Counted from the first letter of the stretch, positions 39,431 through 49,603 are shown. The stretch: DNA of 64,000 bases from Arsenophonus endosymbiont of Aleurodicus floccissimus (GCF_900343025.1 NZ_OUND01000004.1:62001-126000), one strand, 5' to 3'. Notes: a model not told the origin generated them from the sequence alone. Translations and numbers: made by a program.

Positions 39431-41321
39431 ATGGTGGCTAACAGTATTGAGTTAAAAGCTATTATCACTGCCGTTGATAAACTCTCCGCCCCGCTAAAGG
39501 GGATGCGGCGTGAAATCAAGACCTTCAAGAAAGAGTTTAGCGCAGGAATGACAGGCGCGGCGGCATTAGGGGCAGGGATTGTTACCGCAATGGCCGGCCC
39601 TATCAAGCAGACAATAGACTTTGAGTCGACGATGGCTGATATCTGCAAGGTGGTTGATTTTGATACGCCTGTACAGTTTAAACAGATGTCGGAAGATATT
39701 CTTAAGCTGTCGACAGAATTGCCGATGGCCGCAGATGGCATTGGTCAGATTGTGGCCGCGGGCGGTCAGGCAGGGATAGCGAAAGAAGAATTAATGTCCT
39801 TCACCCAATCTCCGCCGTAAAAATGGGTATCGCCTTTGACCAAACGGCTGAGCAATCTGGGTAGATGATGGCACAGTGGCGGACCGCCTTCCGGTTAACG
39901 CAAAATGATGTCGTCTCGCTTGCCAATAAAATCAACTACCTTGGCAATAACGGGCCCAGCCAATGCCGCCAAAATCTCTGAAATTGTGACCCGTATTGGC
40001 CCGCTGGGTGAAGTGGCGGGTTTTGCCTCGGGTGAGATTGCGGCACTTGGCGTAACGATTGCCGGTATGGGCGTGTCGAGTCAGATGTGGCTGCAACCGG
40101 TATAAAAAACTTTATGCTGGCGTTAACCAAAGGGAAATCAGCGACAAAATCACAAAAATTGCGTTACGTACCTTAAAAATAAGTCCCAAAAAACTGGCCG
40201 CACAGATGCAGAAAGACGCGAAAAGCGCCATGTTGATGGTGCTGAAAGCCATTGAGAAAGTCCCTAAAAAAGATCAGGCCGCATTATTAAATGATTTGTT
40301 TGGCTCTGCATCCCTTGGAGCCATTGCGCCACTACTCACCAACCTTAAATTACTGGAAGTTAACCTGGATCGCGTCGCCGATAAACAAAAGTACGGCGGA
40401 TCGATGCAGAAGGAATATGCTACTCGGGCAGTCACTACCGCAAATGCAATACAACTGTTTAAAAATCAGATGCATGTTGCCAGCGTGAGTATTGGTAGTA
40501 TTTTTCTACCTTCCATTGTTGAAGCGACAGAGAAAATCCAGCCGTTGATTGAGCAATTTCGCACCTGGTCAAAAGCCAATCCAAAACTGATTAAATCCTT
40601 CGCCAAGTGGGGCCTTTATCTATTGGAAACCGCGACAACAGTAGGTGTTGTTACCCGTGCTTTCAGGATTTTTAACAGTGTGATGAAAATGTCGACGCTA
40701 GGTAAACTGGTCACGTTAATGGTAATAGGGGTGGACTTATCGTCGAAAACTGGGAAACGATCGGCCCGATTATTAAAGCGGTCTGGAAAGATATTGATGG
40801 CGTTATTCAGGCAATCGGCGGTTGGGAAACCGTGCTCGCAGGCATTCTGGTTTTTGTTACGACAAAATGGGCTGTCGATATGGTGAAATCGATTCGGCAT
40901 GTCACCCGTGAAATAAAAACATTGGCTAAAAACATCCCCTCTGGCATCAAGGGGATGCTGGGAAAAGCGGGAATTATTGGTGCTGTTGCGATGGAAGCCG
41001 CACCGCTTGTCGACAAAAGTCTCAATGCCGCATTCGGTGATAATGAATGGTTTCAAAACATCAGAACAGCGCGGGATTGGGGCGAGTTTGGTCGTTCAAT
41101 GATGGGCGACAGTCATTTGCTTAAAGATGACAAGGGCAACTGACAATTTCAGTAAGCCCCAAAAAAACACCTTGGATTCACTGAGCAAAACTGAACCACG
41201 AGACGGTGAAGTCAGGCTGATCTTTGAAAATACCCCGCCGGGTATGCGTATCTCCCCCGTAGGCAATGCGCTACCCTGGCTGAGTTACGATGTCGGCTAT
41301 AACCGATTTTCCAGGCAGTAG
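39431..41321 (+). pseudogene. Tail tape measure protein, broken
   Basis: Starts 12 bases after the chaperone. SIELKAIITAVDKLSAPLKGMRREIKTFKKEF, then a hydrophobic GMTGAAALGAGIVTAMAGP, then TIDFESTMADICKVVDF..., LSTELPMAADGIGQIVAAGGQAGI. At least five frame changes follow (39815, 39945, 40095, 40735, 41140). Late parts include APLLTNLKLLEVNLDRVADKQKYGGSMQKEYATRAVTTANAIQLFKNQM and the end GEVRLIFENTPPGMRISPV. About 630 codons. Sets tail length. Confidence 0.85.
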
Positions 41322-41349
41322 CAGTAAGTAAAAACAAAGGAGAAGGAAT

Positions 41350-41547
41350 ATGAGTTTTTTAGCAATAGAAGTTGATAATTACGACAATGGAAACGCGGAC
41401 GAACCAACGAAAACGATAGGAATTAATTTTGAGTCTATAGGAGAAATAAGTAAAACTGTCAGTTTAGGCATCCCTCAGATACTAATTTTATCAGAAAAAA
41501 ATCTTTTAAAACCATCAGGAAGCGTGATGATCATTTTGACTATATAG
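41350..41547 (+). CDS. Small ORF A after the tape measure
   Basis: AAGGAGAAGG precedes the ATG. 65 residues: MSFLAIEVDNYDNGNADEPTKTIGINFESIGEISKTVSLGIPQILILSE.... Its layout (short beta strands, a central INFESI patch) parallels ORF B downstream. Likely a pair of small beta-rich proteins; perhaps morons inserted in the tail module. The C-terminus may be altered. Not recognised. Confidence 0.45.
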   Translation: MSFLAIEVDNYDNGNADEPTKTIGINFESIGEISKTVSLGIPQILILSEKNLLKPSGSVMIILTI

Positions 41548-41605
41548 CCATCAAGTTATAAATCATTGATTTATAATCAAAATAAAACAACAAGGAGTAA
41601 TAATT

Positions 41606-41782
41606 ATGAAATTTGTAAGAATAAAATATCGTGAAGATAATAAAACCGAAGATGTGATAGTCAACTTATCAAAAATTCCTTATATTGACAGAACTTTTCC
41701 CAATAAACTTAATCCTAATCTTACTTATGACATTTTGTTTTCCGCGACAGGGGGACGGATTTTAGCCAGAATGGGGTGTTGA
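41606..41782 (+). CDS. Small ORF B, fused at its 3' end to a truncated gpN gene
   Basis: CAAGGAG precedes the ATG. 58 residues: MKFVRIKYREDNKTEDVIVNLSKIPYIDRTFPNKL...DILFSATGGRILARMGC. VNLSKIPYIDRTF lines up with INFESIGEISKTV of ORF A. The last 10 codons run over the start of the remaining gpN sequence in another frame, so the natural end of B was removed by the same deletion that took the N-terminal part of gpN. Confidence 0.45.
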   Translation: MKFVRIKYREDNKTEDVIVNLSKIPYIDRTFPNKLNPNLTYDILFSATGGRILARMGC

Positions 41783-42602
41783 ATCAGGCTAAATCCATGG
41801 TCAGCTATGTTACCAACGCTTTTGATACTATCGATAGCGGCATTACCGCCGCATCAAGATTATTACACGGTGATATTTCTGTACTGTTTAAATCTGGCTC
41901 ATCGGATAAAGGGTTTGTGGAAGCCATACAGCGGATGTGGCGATCTGGCAGGCGTACTATTCAGGATGCCACAACACTGCTGGCACAGCAAAAATCAAGA
42001 CGCTATCTGGTGTGACGCTGGGGCATGATTTAGCGCCGCGTGGCGTCTGGAAAAGCGACAGGCCAAGTATTCAGTCTGAACATAGGCGCAGTAATCGTAT
42101 TGCCGCTTTTTTGCGTAACACGGCCATCCATGAGGCGACGTGGCGATTAATACAACTCCCACCACCACGTACCGCCATGTTACCGGTTAATCAACGTGAG
42201 AAACGCCAGATAGACGTCAATATTTCCCATCCCACATTACACGCGGTTTCTCATGCGGCAGGCAGCCACACAGAAGGACTGGCGGCGGTCACGTGGGAGC
42301 ATTGGTCACAGTGCGAGAAACCCTGAATCAGGTTTATCGAGCACGAACAGGCATTAACGCTTGACGATGCGCTGTTCCTTGCCTTGCAACAGGTGAAAAC
42401 CGATGCGAACCGTGATATTGCAACACGATTGGCGCAAGTTGAAAAAACGGTTACCCGTACGCCAGAGGCGGTGCTACCCGCACTGGTTCTGGCCGCCAAG
42501 TGGTATGACAATGCGGCACGGGAAACCGATATCACCAGCCGGAATGCCGTTAATCATCCTGGCTTTATGCCAGTTAAACCTTTGAGAATACCCGCCAAGA
42601 TG
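41758..42602 (+). pseudogene. DNA circularisation/tail protein, Mu gpN-like, N-terminally deleted
   Basis: DFSQNGVLNQAKSMVSYVTNAFDTIDSGITAASRLLHGDISVLFKSGSSDKGFVEAIQRMWRSG is the middle of gpN. The conserved N-terminal DNA circularisation domain (about 130 residues) is absent. Shifts near 42000 and 42320 separate SGVTLGHDLAPRGVWKSD..., HEQALTLDDALFLALQQVKTDANRDIATRLAQVEKTV and NAVNHPGFMP, the C-terminal signature. Between tape measure and gpP as in Mu. Confidence 0.7.
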
Positions 42603-43676
42603 AATAATTACGTGATATTGCGCGTCAACGAGCGCGAATGGGGGGCTGGACGCGGGTACAAATTTTAGCAGGCAATAGAGCGGCTCTCACGCGATTTCAA
42701 TGTAGAAATCACCCGCCAATGGCCTGGGGAGTCAGGAAGCGTACCGTTACAGCCCAGAATTAAAAAAGGTGAACTTGTCGAAGTCCTCATCGGTCAGGAT
42801 AAAGTCCTAACCGGCTGGATTGAAGCCACACCGATACGTTATGACGCTAAAAGTATCCATGTTGGTATCAGTGGTCGTAGTAAGACAGCGGATTTAATCG
42901 ACTGTGCTGCAAATACTACGCTTTTTACGGGCAAAACCTTACATCAAATCCCGTCAGAACTGGCAAAACCCTTTGGTATTAAGTTCATTAACCAAAAAGC
43001 CCCAAAAACGCCGCTATATGCTTTTCAGGCCGATTACGGCGAAACAACAAGTACACGTGAAAATTAAACAAGGCGCTAGGAAGCCAACAGGCGCTCGCCT
43101 GGGATGACGAAGACGGCAATTTGTTAATTGGTTTGATTGGTAATGACAAAGCCACCACCGCGCTGGTCTGGGGTGAAAATATTCCTACCTGTAATACCGA
43201 GCAAAGTATCCGTGAACACTTTTCTGAATATCAAGTAGCAGGTCAACGGTCGGGTAATGATGACGATTTCGGGGAAGCCACGCTGACAGTACTCCGCGCC
43301 AGAGTCAGGGATAGCCAGATAACGCGCTATCGTCCGCAACATATCCGCCAATCCGGAAATGCAACCGGAGCCAGTTGTCGCGCTCAGAGTCAATTTGAAG
43401 CGTAGCAACGGGCAGCCAGAACCGAGGAAACCGCTTATACGGTGCAAGGTTGGCGGCAGTCTGTGGAAACCTAACCAGAGGGTTATTGTTTTTGATCCTG
43501 TGCTAGGCTTTAACAATCGGGAACCGGTCATTAGCGAAGTTTTTTATACGCATGATGAAGGCGGAACACGCTGTGAACTCCGTGTTACACCCGAAGCCGC
43601 GTATATTCCGCTGCTTAAAGAATTGAAAGCGCTGACCGCAGAAAACGATTGGGAACAGATATCTAAAACGATATAA
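42600..43676 (+). pseudogene. Baseplate hub protein, Mu gpP-like, broken
   Basis: MNNYVILRVNEREWGG(WTRVQIL), with shifts near 42650-42665, then AIERLSRDFNVEITRQWPGESGSVPLQPRIKKGELVEVLIGQDKVLTGWIEATPIRYDAKSIHVGISGRSKTADLIDCAA is the GpD/gp44-type hub start. Further shifts near 42990-43110 and 43390 precede WKPNQRVIVFDPVLGFNNREPVISEVFYTHDEGGTRCELRVTPEAAY and the end. Hub of the contractile-tail baseplate. Confidence 0.8.
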
Positions 43677-43702
43677 CCATTTATTAAGCAGGAGATTTAT
43701 TA

Positions 43703-44249
43703 ATGAAAAACGCCTTAGCCATGCTACAGCGAGTCTTGTTGCGCCTGTGGTCAAGGGTCGTTGTACGAGGGGTGAATAGCACCCTCACTTACCAGCAAGT
43801 GGATATCTCGTTAGTGGCAAGTGAAACAAAAAACAGAATGGAATATCTAGAGCCTTACGGATTTACCTCAACAGCGCATGCTGGTGCGGAATGGGTTGCC
43901 CTATTCCTGGGTGATGACCGCTCGCATGGCGTAGTGATTAGTATTGCTGATCGGCGCTACCGGATAAAAAGGCTAAAAAGCGGTGAAGTAGCGATCTGCA
44001 CGGACGAAGGCAACAGCATCATGCTCAAGCGTGGACGATTGATAGAAGCGACCACGGACACTTTTAATCGTGCTGGACACACAACAAGTAGAAACGCAGG
44101 GAAAGATCACGGTGGCACAATCCATCGTTTCACAGGCAGAAATATAGGACAAAATCGGCTCATTGAGCACCATGCGAGCGCAGTACAATACCTACGATCA
44201 CAAAGGTTATAGCGGTGGCATAACAGGCAAGCCCAATCAACAGATGTAA
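43703..44249 (+). pseudogene. Baseplate assembly protein V, Mu gp45-like, frameshifted
   Basis: LAMLQRVLLRLWSRVVVRGVNSTLTYQQVDISL, ETKNRMEYLEPYGFTSTAHAGAEWVALFLGDDRSHGVVISIADRRYRIKRLKSGEVAICTDEGNSIMLKRG is the OB-fold and hub region of the tail spike. A shift near 44075 moves the spike end (VETQGKITVAQSIVSQAEI, then DHKGYSGGITGKPNQQM) to another frame with a stop between. The actual open frame ends at 44212. Confidence 0.8.
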
Positions 44250-44254
44250 ATAAT

Positions 44255-44665
44255 ATGCTGATGAATAAAAAAGTGAATACAGCGTTACCCGATCAGGAAC
44301 GACTCAGGTGGGCAGTGATGATATCGCTTTTCACCTGGCGACGCGCTGAACCGGATGATGACACAGATACGCAGTTTGGGTGGTGGGGCGATACTTGGCC
44401 GACCGTACAAAATGACCGGATTGTCTCTCGATTGCATCTGCTGAAACGCGCGACCTTAACCCATCAAACGGCGCAAAGAGCGAACGAATATATCGCTCAG
44501 GCGCTCAAGTGGATGACGGAGGACGGGGTAGCGCTTCGGGTTGATATTGAGGTAGTACGTTCAAGCATCGATAGATTAATTGTAACTGTCATCCTGACGT
44601 TACCTGACCATAACATAAAAACGATGACCATCAACAATTTGTGGAGCGTAATCCATGCAAAATAG
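44255..44665 (+). CDS. Baseplate wedge protein, Mu gp46-like
   Basis: Intact, about 136 residues (a second in-frame ATG lies at 44261). RWAVMISLFTWRRAEPDDDTDTQFGWWGDTWPTVQNDRIVSRLHLLKRATLTHQTAQRANEYIAQALKWMTEDGVA matches the GP46 family, a T4 gp25-like wedge component. Overlaps gp47 by 11 bases. One of the few whole tail genes. Confidence 0.85.
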   Translation: MLMNKKVNTALPDQERLRWAVMISLFTWRRAEPDDDTDTQFGWWGDTWPTVQNDRIVSRLHLLKRATLTHQTAQRANEYIAQALKWMTEDGVALRVDIEVVRSSIDRLIVTVILTLPDHNIKTMTINNLWSVIHAK

Positions 44666-45725
44666 CGGTTTTTCGTGCCCGACCCTGCCACAACTGATAG
44701 ACACCCTTCGCGGTGATTTGCTCACACGATTTAATGAAGATAGCGTATTACGCCACCTAGATGCCGAAGTGTACACAAGAGTACAAGCCGCCGCTATTCA
44801 TACCCTGTACGGCTATATCGATTATTTAGCGCGTAATATCTTGCCGGATTTAGCCGATGAAGACTGGTTGACCCGACACGGTAATATCAAGCGTTGTCCC
44901 CGCAAAGGTGCAACCAAAGCGAGCGGATTTGTTCACTGGGAGGGGGTACAAAATGCCATATCGCTGCCCGCTGATACTGCAATACACCGTGATGATGGTC
45001 AAATATACACCACAACGGCCTCAGCAACATCAGCAAAGGGTGTATTTCGCGTACCCGTCGTTGCAAAAAGCAGCGGTCAGGCTGGCAATTGTGAGGACGG
45101 CATTGCGCTAAGACTTGCTACGCCTATTTCTGGTTTATCTTCGACCGGTTATGCTGATAACATCAGGACAGGAACCGATATTGAAGATTTGGATAGCTGG
45201 CGACAACGCATCATGGCGCACTGGTACGATACGCCACAAGGTCGTGCAGATAGTGATTATGTTCGCTGGGCTAAAGAAATTTTAGGCATAAACCGCGCAT
45301 GGACACATCGACACAAGAACGGTATCGGCACAATTGGAGTCATGGCGGCGAGTGATGATGTCGATAATCCGGCACCCACAGAGAAAATCTTAACCAAAGT
45401 CAAAGAGCATATTGTACCCTTTGCCCCTGTTGCAGGTAGTGGCTTAACAGTCTTTCCGGTCACGGCAAAAACTGTTCCAGTTTCGATAGCATTATCAACC
45501 GATACGCCAGAAATTCGGGCAGCAGTTATCGTGGAAATCAAAGCCTTCTTACAGCGAGAAGGAGAGCCTGGCAGCAAACTTTTTCTTTCAAGACTCGCGG
45601 AAGCCATCAGTCTGGCGGCAGGAGAAGTCACGCATCGCCTAATTGCGCTAACGGCAGATATTGAATTGACCGATACATAGGTGCCGGTATTGGGCGAGGT
45701 CACATGGGCAAAATATAAGGAATAA
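44655..45725 (+). pseudogene. Baseplate J family protein, Mu gp47-like, stop near C-terminus
   Basis: 341 codons are open: FSCPTLPQLIDTLRGDLLTRFNEDSVLRHLDAEV, DEDWLTRHGNIKRCPRKGATKASGFVHWEG, DIEDLDSWRQRIMAHWYDTPQGRADSDYVRWAKEILGINRAWTH. A TAG at 45678-45680 takes the place of a codon, probably CAG, in the usual end TDT-Q-VPVLGEVTWAKYKE, removing 15 residues. This is the mildest lesion in the tail module and might be tolerated. Confidence 0.85.
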
Positions 45726-45730
45726 GCGTA

Positions 45731-46327
45731 ATGAGTCAACTCGACGACGAATATACGCAACTGTTACGAACATTATTACCGCCTGGCCCGGCATGGGATG
45801 AAAAAGATCTGCTGATTAAAGGGCTGGCACTTTCTCTGGCACATGCGCATCAACACGCCGATAGCCTGATGATTGAAATTAATCCGGCCCAATCGGTTGA
45901 ATTAATTAATCGCTACGAAAAATTATGCGAACTGCCGGATAAATGTCTTGCCAATAAAGCGCAAACATTAGAAGAAAGACAGCAAGTGCTTGATGCCAAA
46001 GTCAATATAGTTGGTGGTATTAACGAAGCCTTCTTTAAAAAACAGCTAGAAATCCTGGGTTATCCCACGGCAACAATAGAACAGTTTCACCATCTTGATA
46101 GGTACGCCGGATCCGGTGTGGGGGGATAAGTGACGTTACTACTGGCTGGCGGGTGAATATTCCTGCCGAAGCCAATGTATGCTGGATTAACTGTACCAGT
46201 TCTTGCAATGTAGTCAATTAGGACATGGGGCGATAGCGCAGTGGAATGCGTGATTGAACGCCAATGTCCTTCCTATACCCAAGTACTTTTTGCCTACATC
46301 AAAGGAGAAAATGATGCATCGGATTGA
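45731..46327 (+). pseudogene. DUF2313 tail protein, Mu gp48-like, broken
   Basis: DEYTQLLRTLLPPGPAWDEKDLLIKGLALSLAHAHQHADSLMIEINP and TLEERQQVLDAKVNIVGGINEAFFKKQLEILGYP are diagnostic. From 46100 the frame changes at least twice: WGDKWRYYW, VNIPAEANVCWIN and, after a stop region, WGDSAVECVIERQCPSYTQVLFAYIKGEN. Overlaps the fibre gene start. Confidence 0.8.
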
Positions 46328-46745
46328 TACCCAGACCGCACAAAAAGATAAATTTGGTCAGGGGAAAAACGGTTTTACTAACGGGGATCCCACTACCGAC
46401 ACACCGTCAACAAAATTAAATAGTGATATTTATGATGCACTCCAGGAAGAAGTTTGTACTGTGGTTGAGCGTTCAGGTATACGACTGGATAAAAGCCAGC
46501 ATGACCAGCTTTATCATGCAATAAAGAAACTATCTGAGACAGAAGCGAATAATGCTAAAACAGCGCTAATTGATGGCTCAACAGTCGATTTAAATACGTT
46601 AAACAAGCTTGCAAAAGCGCTTGGCAATGACCCAAAGTTTTCGGAAACAGTCACTAATTTATTAAATCAAAAATTAGCAAAAAATCAAAACGGGGCAGAC
46701 ATTTCAGATAAAAATCTTTTTCTGAAAAACCTTGGTTTAATATAA
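46311..46745 (+). CDS. Tail fibre, N-terminal constant part only
   Basis: AAAGGAG precedes ATGATG. 144 residues: HRIDTQTAQKDKFGQGKNGFTNGDPTTDTPSTKLNSDIYDALQEEVCTVVERSGI is the conserved baseplate-binding start of Mu/SfV/P2-like fibres. It ends KNLFLKNLGLI, at the motif where such genes cross a DNA-inversion site; the whole receptor-binding part is missing. No function in adsorption is expected. Confidence 0.8.
   Translation: MMHRIDTQTAQKDKFGQGKNGFTNGDPTTDTPSTKLNSDIYDALQEEVCTVVERSGIRLDKSQHDQLYHAIKKLSETEANNAKTALIDGSTVDLNTLNKLAKALGNDPKFSETVTNLLNQKLAKNQNGADISDKNLFLKNLGLI
46720..46745. promoter_or_regulatory. Gin/Hin-type crossover site (gix/hix-like)
   Basis: 26 bases with the layout TTCT-N3-AAACC-TT-GGTTT-N3-ATAA. 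The inner AAACC/GGTTT arms around a central dinucleotide and the outer TTC...ATAA match known hix and gix sites. It lies in the codons for the LKNLGL motif, the standard place of such sites in fibre genes, and 53 bases before a Gin-type invertase gene. No partner site is found nearby. Confidence 0.6.
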
Positions 46746-46798
46746 TTAAATATCTATCAGCTAACACAGGGCTTACGGAGGAGAGGAAAGGGGTTAAA

Positions 46799-47391
46799 AT
46801 GGCAAAAATAGGCTATATATGAGGGTGTCAAAAAATGACCAAAACACCGATTTATAGCAAAAATCCTTGATTTGCGCAAATTATGAACAGATTTTTGAGG
46901 GTAAAATCAGTGGAAAAACAGACCAGAGACCAGGATTAAAACGCACTTTAAATTGCTTAAAAGCGGGCGACACTTTAGTTGTTTGGAAACTGGATAGATT
47001 AGGCCGCAGCATCAAACATTTAATCGGTTTAATCTTTGAACTGGAAGATAAAGGGATTCACTTTCACAGTTTGACGGATTCTATCGACACCTCTTCATCC
47101 GCCGGCCGTTTTTTCTTTCATGTAATGAGTGCGTTGGCACAAATGGAGCGGGAATTGATTATCGAGCGTACTCAGGCTAGTTTAGCCGCAGCAAGAAGTA
47201 GAGGACGTATCGGCGGCAGACCTTACGCATTATCTTCTGCGCAGCAAGAGCAGGCTAAAAAATTACTTGGATCCGGCAATAGTAGAAAACAGCTTGCATT
47301 ACTGTATGGTGTTTCATTGGCTACTATGTACAAATATTTTCCAGTTAACCGAAACTCTGAAACAAGTCAAAGTGGCTCTGATGAAAAATAA
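46799..47391 (+). pseudogene. Gin/Pin-type DNA invertase, N-terminal frameshift and stops
   Basis: Serine recombinase that flips fibre gene segments. MAKIGYI is followed by TGA; one base off, VSKNDQNTDL (with the catalytic Ser), a TAG, QKSLICANYEQIFEGKISG. From 46867 the frame is open for 174 codons: LKRTLNCLKAGDTLVVWKLDRLGRSIKHL, TDSIDTSSSAGRFFFHVMSALAQMERELIIERT and the C-terminal helix-turn-helix RKQLALLYGVSLATMYKYFP. Length is as in Gin (193). Confidence 0.9.
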
Positions 47392-47681
47392 CAATGTAAT
47401 TCCGTTGTAGTTATGAAAACAAAAGTCGCTCGCCATTTCTCAACCACTTCGGCTGCAAATATACCACACCCAAGCATCCATAATATATTTAGCGACCGGA
47501 ACTAGCGCTAAAAATTAGCAGCGGTGAGATACAGAATGTCAAGTTAAATACATTGGTAGCGCGATAGGCTCACTCTCCTTCATCACGTCACTAAAAATCC
47601 CATTCCTACGATTCATAATTCCCCTACCTGCTAGCCCGTCATGACGAACGGAGCAGCGGCTTGATTTTAGCAGAGGTCATT
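47392..47681. other. Region between invertase and excisionase, no supported gene
   Basis: 290 bases, less AT-rich than the left-arm gaps. On the minus strand there is some protein-like text (ATG at about 47611, NRRNGIFSDVMKESEP, KYIMDAWVWYICSRSG), in a frame with stops, possibly a host or phage relic. I do not annotate it as a gene. Confidence 0.4.
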
Positions 47682-47774
47682 ATGACACACATCATATTAT
47701 TCGAGTGGAATAGGATTAACTTAAAACACGAACTGCGGAATATTCTGCTTGAAACAATGAAAAAAAAGGTTTGA
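47682..47774 (+). CDS. 30-residue ORF directly before the excisionase
   Basis: GAGG lies 7 bases before the ATG. MTHIILFEWNRINLKHELRN...KKKV ends one base before the GTG of the next gene, an arrangement that would couple translation of the two. It may be a leader peptide or the tail of a lost gene. Confidence 0.3.
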   Translation: MTHIILFEWNRINLKHELRNILLETMKKKV

Positions 47775-47775
47775 A

Positions 47776-48126
47776 GTGATTAAAACCTTTGATGATTTTC
47801 TTAGTGAAACTGTTCCAGACGGCTTTGGCGATATGTCAGAGCGTCGGTATGTGTGGAGTCATCTCCGTATTGAGCAGGCTCGGAAGGTATGGTTAGCTGC
47901 ACAGCGCGCCACTAAAGTTAACAGACAGCAAACAGAGGCGACATTCGATACTACAAGATTTATGGGATATGAAGAGATGGAGACGAAATTAAATAAAAGC
48001 AGAACAACAATTTGGAGGATGGTCAAAAGGGGTAAATTTCCGAAGCCTAAGGTAACGCTGGGCGGACTTTTTCTTGGTTGGTCAGAGGAAAGTTACAACA
48101 AGTGGGTTGAATTACAGAATAACTAA
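47776..48126 (+). CDS. AlpA/Xis-like helix-turn-helix protein (excisionase)
   Basis: GTG start; 116 residues. The C-terminal half FMGYEEMETKLNKSRTTIWRMVKRGKFPKPKVTLGGLFLGWSEESYNKWVE is a MerR/AlpA-like winged helix (KSRTTIWRMVKRGKFP). The N-terminal half FGDMSERRYVWSHLRIEQARKVWLA is an extra helical part. It lies 70 bases from the right attachment site, the usual place for an excisionase or integrase activator. Intact. Confidence 0.65.
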   Translation: MIKTFDDFLSETVPDGFGDMSERRYVWSHLRIEQARKVWLAAQRATKVNRQQTEATFDTTRFMGYEEMETKLNKSRTTIWRMVKRGKFPKPKVTLGGLFLGWSEESYNKWVELQNN

Positions 48127-48196
48127 CTTGACCCATTGCTTGACCTTGATTTTTTAACTTAACCTCGTACTAATCTGCTTAACACCTTAATTTTAT

Positions 48197-48273
48197 TGGC
48201 GCGCCCTGTAGGATTCGAACCTACGACCAACGGCTTAGAAGGCCGTTGCTCTATCCAGCTGAGCTAAGGGCGC
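48197..48273 (-). tRNA. argU: tRNA-Arg (anticodon UCU)
   Basis: 77 bases on the minus strand, GCGCCCTTAGCTCAG at the 5' end, anticodon TCT in CTTCTAA, T-loop GGTTCGAATCC, and encoded CCA. All four stems pair. It reads rare AGA/AGG codons. The prophage sits at its 3' end; the first 48 bases in window coordinates (48197-48244) are the attR copy of the direct repeat. In E. coli argU is also next to folD and is also a phage site (DLP12). Confidence 0.97.
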
Positions 48274-48460
48274 TTAAAAAAACGCTTATTCAATAATAAA
48301 ATAATGTCGTTGGATTATACGGTTGCTGAGCACTAAGTCAATGTCTTTTCAATGAAAAATTATCTATCTGCTCATTTTCTGGCTACTAATAAAACTGACA
48401 GCATCCCTTTCTTCTGACAAAATAGCAGTATCACAATGTTTTTATGGATTAATGAAATAA

Positions 48461-49333
48461 ATGTCAGCAAAAATTATTGACGGAAAAATGATTTCCGAAA
48501 CAATCAAACAGGAAATTGCCGAAAAAGTTAAATTGAGACTGTCACTAGGCAAGCGAGCTCCCGGACTTGCAGTCATTTTAGTCGGTAATGATCCGGCTTC
48601 ACAGATCTACGTAAACAGTAAACGTCGTACTTGTGAAGCGGTTGGTTTTATTTCTCGCTCATATGATTTAGCGGAAAAAACCACTGAGTCTGAACTTTTA
48701 CAATTAATTGCTCAATTTAATAATGACAAGGCAATTGATGGCATCCTGGTTCAATTACCACTGCCCAAAACTATTGACTATATCAAGATATTAGAACATA
48801 TACATCCAGACAAAGATGTTGACGGTTTTCATCCTTATAACATAGGCCGTCTTTGCCAACGAGCCCCAAGACTACGCCCTTGTACCCCTCGCGGCATTAT
48901 TACCTTACTTGAGCGCTACCAAATTAATCTACTTGGTTTAAATGCGGTTATCGTTGGTGCTTCAAATATCGTAGGTCGCCCGATGAGCATGGAATTGCTA
49001 CTTGCTGGTTGTACAACTACTGTCACCCACCGCTTTACTACTAATTTACGTCAACATATAGAGCAGGCTGATTTGCTAGCGGTGGCTATTGGTAAACCAA
49101 GTTTTATACCCTGTGAATGGATAAAACCGGGTGCCATTATTATCGATGTGGGAATTAATCGGCTTAAAAATGGCACCGTTACCGGCGATGTCTGCTATCA
49201 AGAAGCACAACAACGCGCTAGCTGGATCACTCCTGTGCCTGGTGGCGTTGGCCCAATGACAGTGGCAACACTTATGCAAAATACCTTACAAGCTTGTGAA
49301 GAATATCATGATATTCAAAATACTAACCAATAG
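48461..49333 (+). CDS. folD: Bifunctional methylene-THF dehydrogenase/cyclohydrolase
   Basis: Intact, 290 residues (E. coli 288). It interconverts 5,10-methylene-, methenyl- and 10-formyl-tetrahydrofolate in the cytosol, feeding purine and formyl-Met synthesis. [16 protein letters not shown] holds the catalytic Tyr and Lys, [10 protein letters not shown] and PCTPRGI the folate site, [12 protein letters not shown] the NADP site, and [16 protein letters not shown] the C-terminal signature. Starts about 190 bases from argU as in E. coli. Confidence 0.97.
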   Translation: MSAKIIDGKMISETIKQEIAEKVKLRLSLGKRAPGLAVILVGNDPASQIYVNSKRRTCEAVGFISRSYDLAEKTTESELLQLIAQFNNDKAIDGILVQLPLPKTIDYIKILEHIHPDKDVDGFHPYNIGRLCQRAPRLRPCTPRGIITLLERYQINLLGLNAVIVGASNIVGRPMSMELLLAGCTTTVTHRFTTNLRQHIEQADLLAVAIGKPSFIPCEWIKPGAIIIDVGINRLKNGTVTGDVCYQEAQQRASWITPVPGGVGPMTVATLMQNTLQACEEYHDIQNTNQ

Positions 49334-49341
49334 GCGATAAA

Positions 49342-49556
49342 ATGGACATCTTTCATCTAAATGGGCAGCCTTATATTAAATTATGTAATTTATTGAAATT
49401 GCAAGGTTGGGTAGATATAGCGGCGCCGCAGCCAAAGCGCTTATCGCCCAAAGTGATGTGAAAGTTGATGGTGAAGTTGAAACCCGTAAACGCTGTAAAA
49501 TTAGCAAAAATAATATTGTCACTTTAATTAATAATAGCGTAATAGTTAAAGAGTAA
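49342..49556 (+). pseudogene. ybcJ: S4-domain RNA-binding protein YbcJ, one-base frameshift
   Basis: Starts 8 bases after folD. YIKLCNLLKLQGWVDI, then a lost base near 49425, then GAAAKALIAQSDVKVDGEVETRKRCKISKNN is the S4-type fold of YbcJ. Total length (about 71 codons) is the family length. E. coli has the same folD-ybcJ pair. A single lesion means either recent loss or, less likely, a base-call error in the GC-rich GCGGCGCCGC stretch. Confidence 0.8.
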
Positions 49557-49585
49557 TCATCAATTATAAAAAAATATTTAACAAT

Positions 49586-49603
49586 GCCCCTTATAACGGG
49601 GGC
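49586..49603 (+). terminator. Hairpin after folD-ybcJ
   Basis: GCCCC / GGGGC stem with a short loop, 30 bases after ybcJ, followed by TAATCTTCTGCTTAATTTTT. Plausible rho-independent end of the folD transcript. Confidence 0.55.

Noticed and set aside
47398-47611. Minus-strand remnant with KYIMDAWVWYICSRSG
   Set aside because: Protein-like in part, but broken by stops and not recognisable; kept only as a note in the gap entry.
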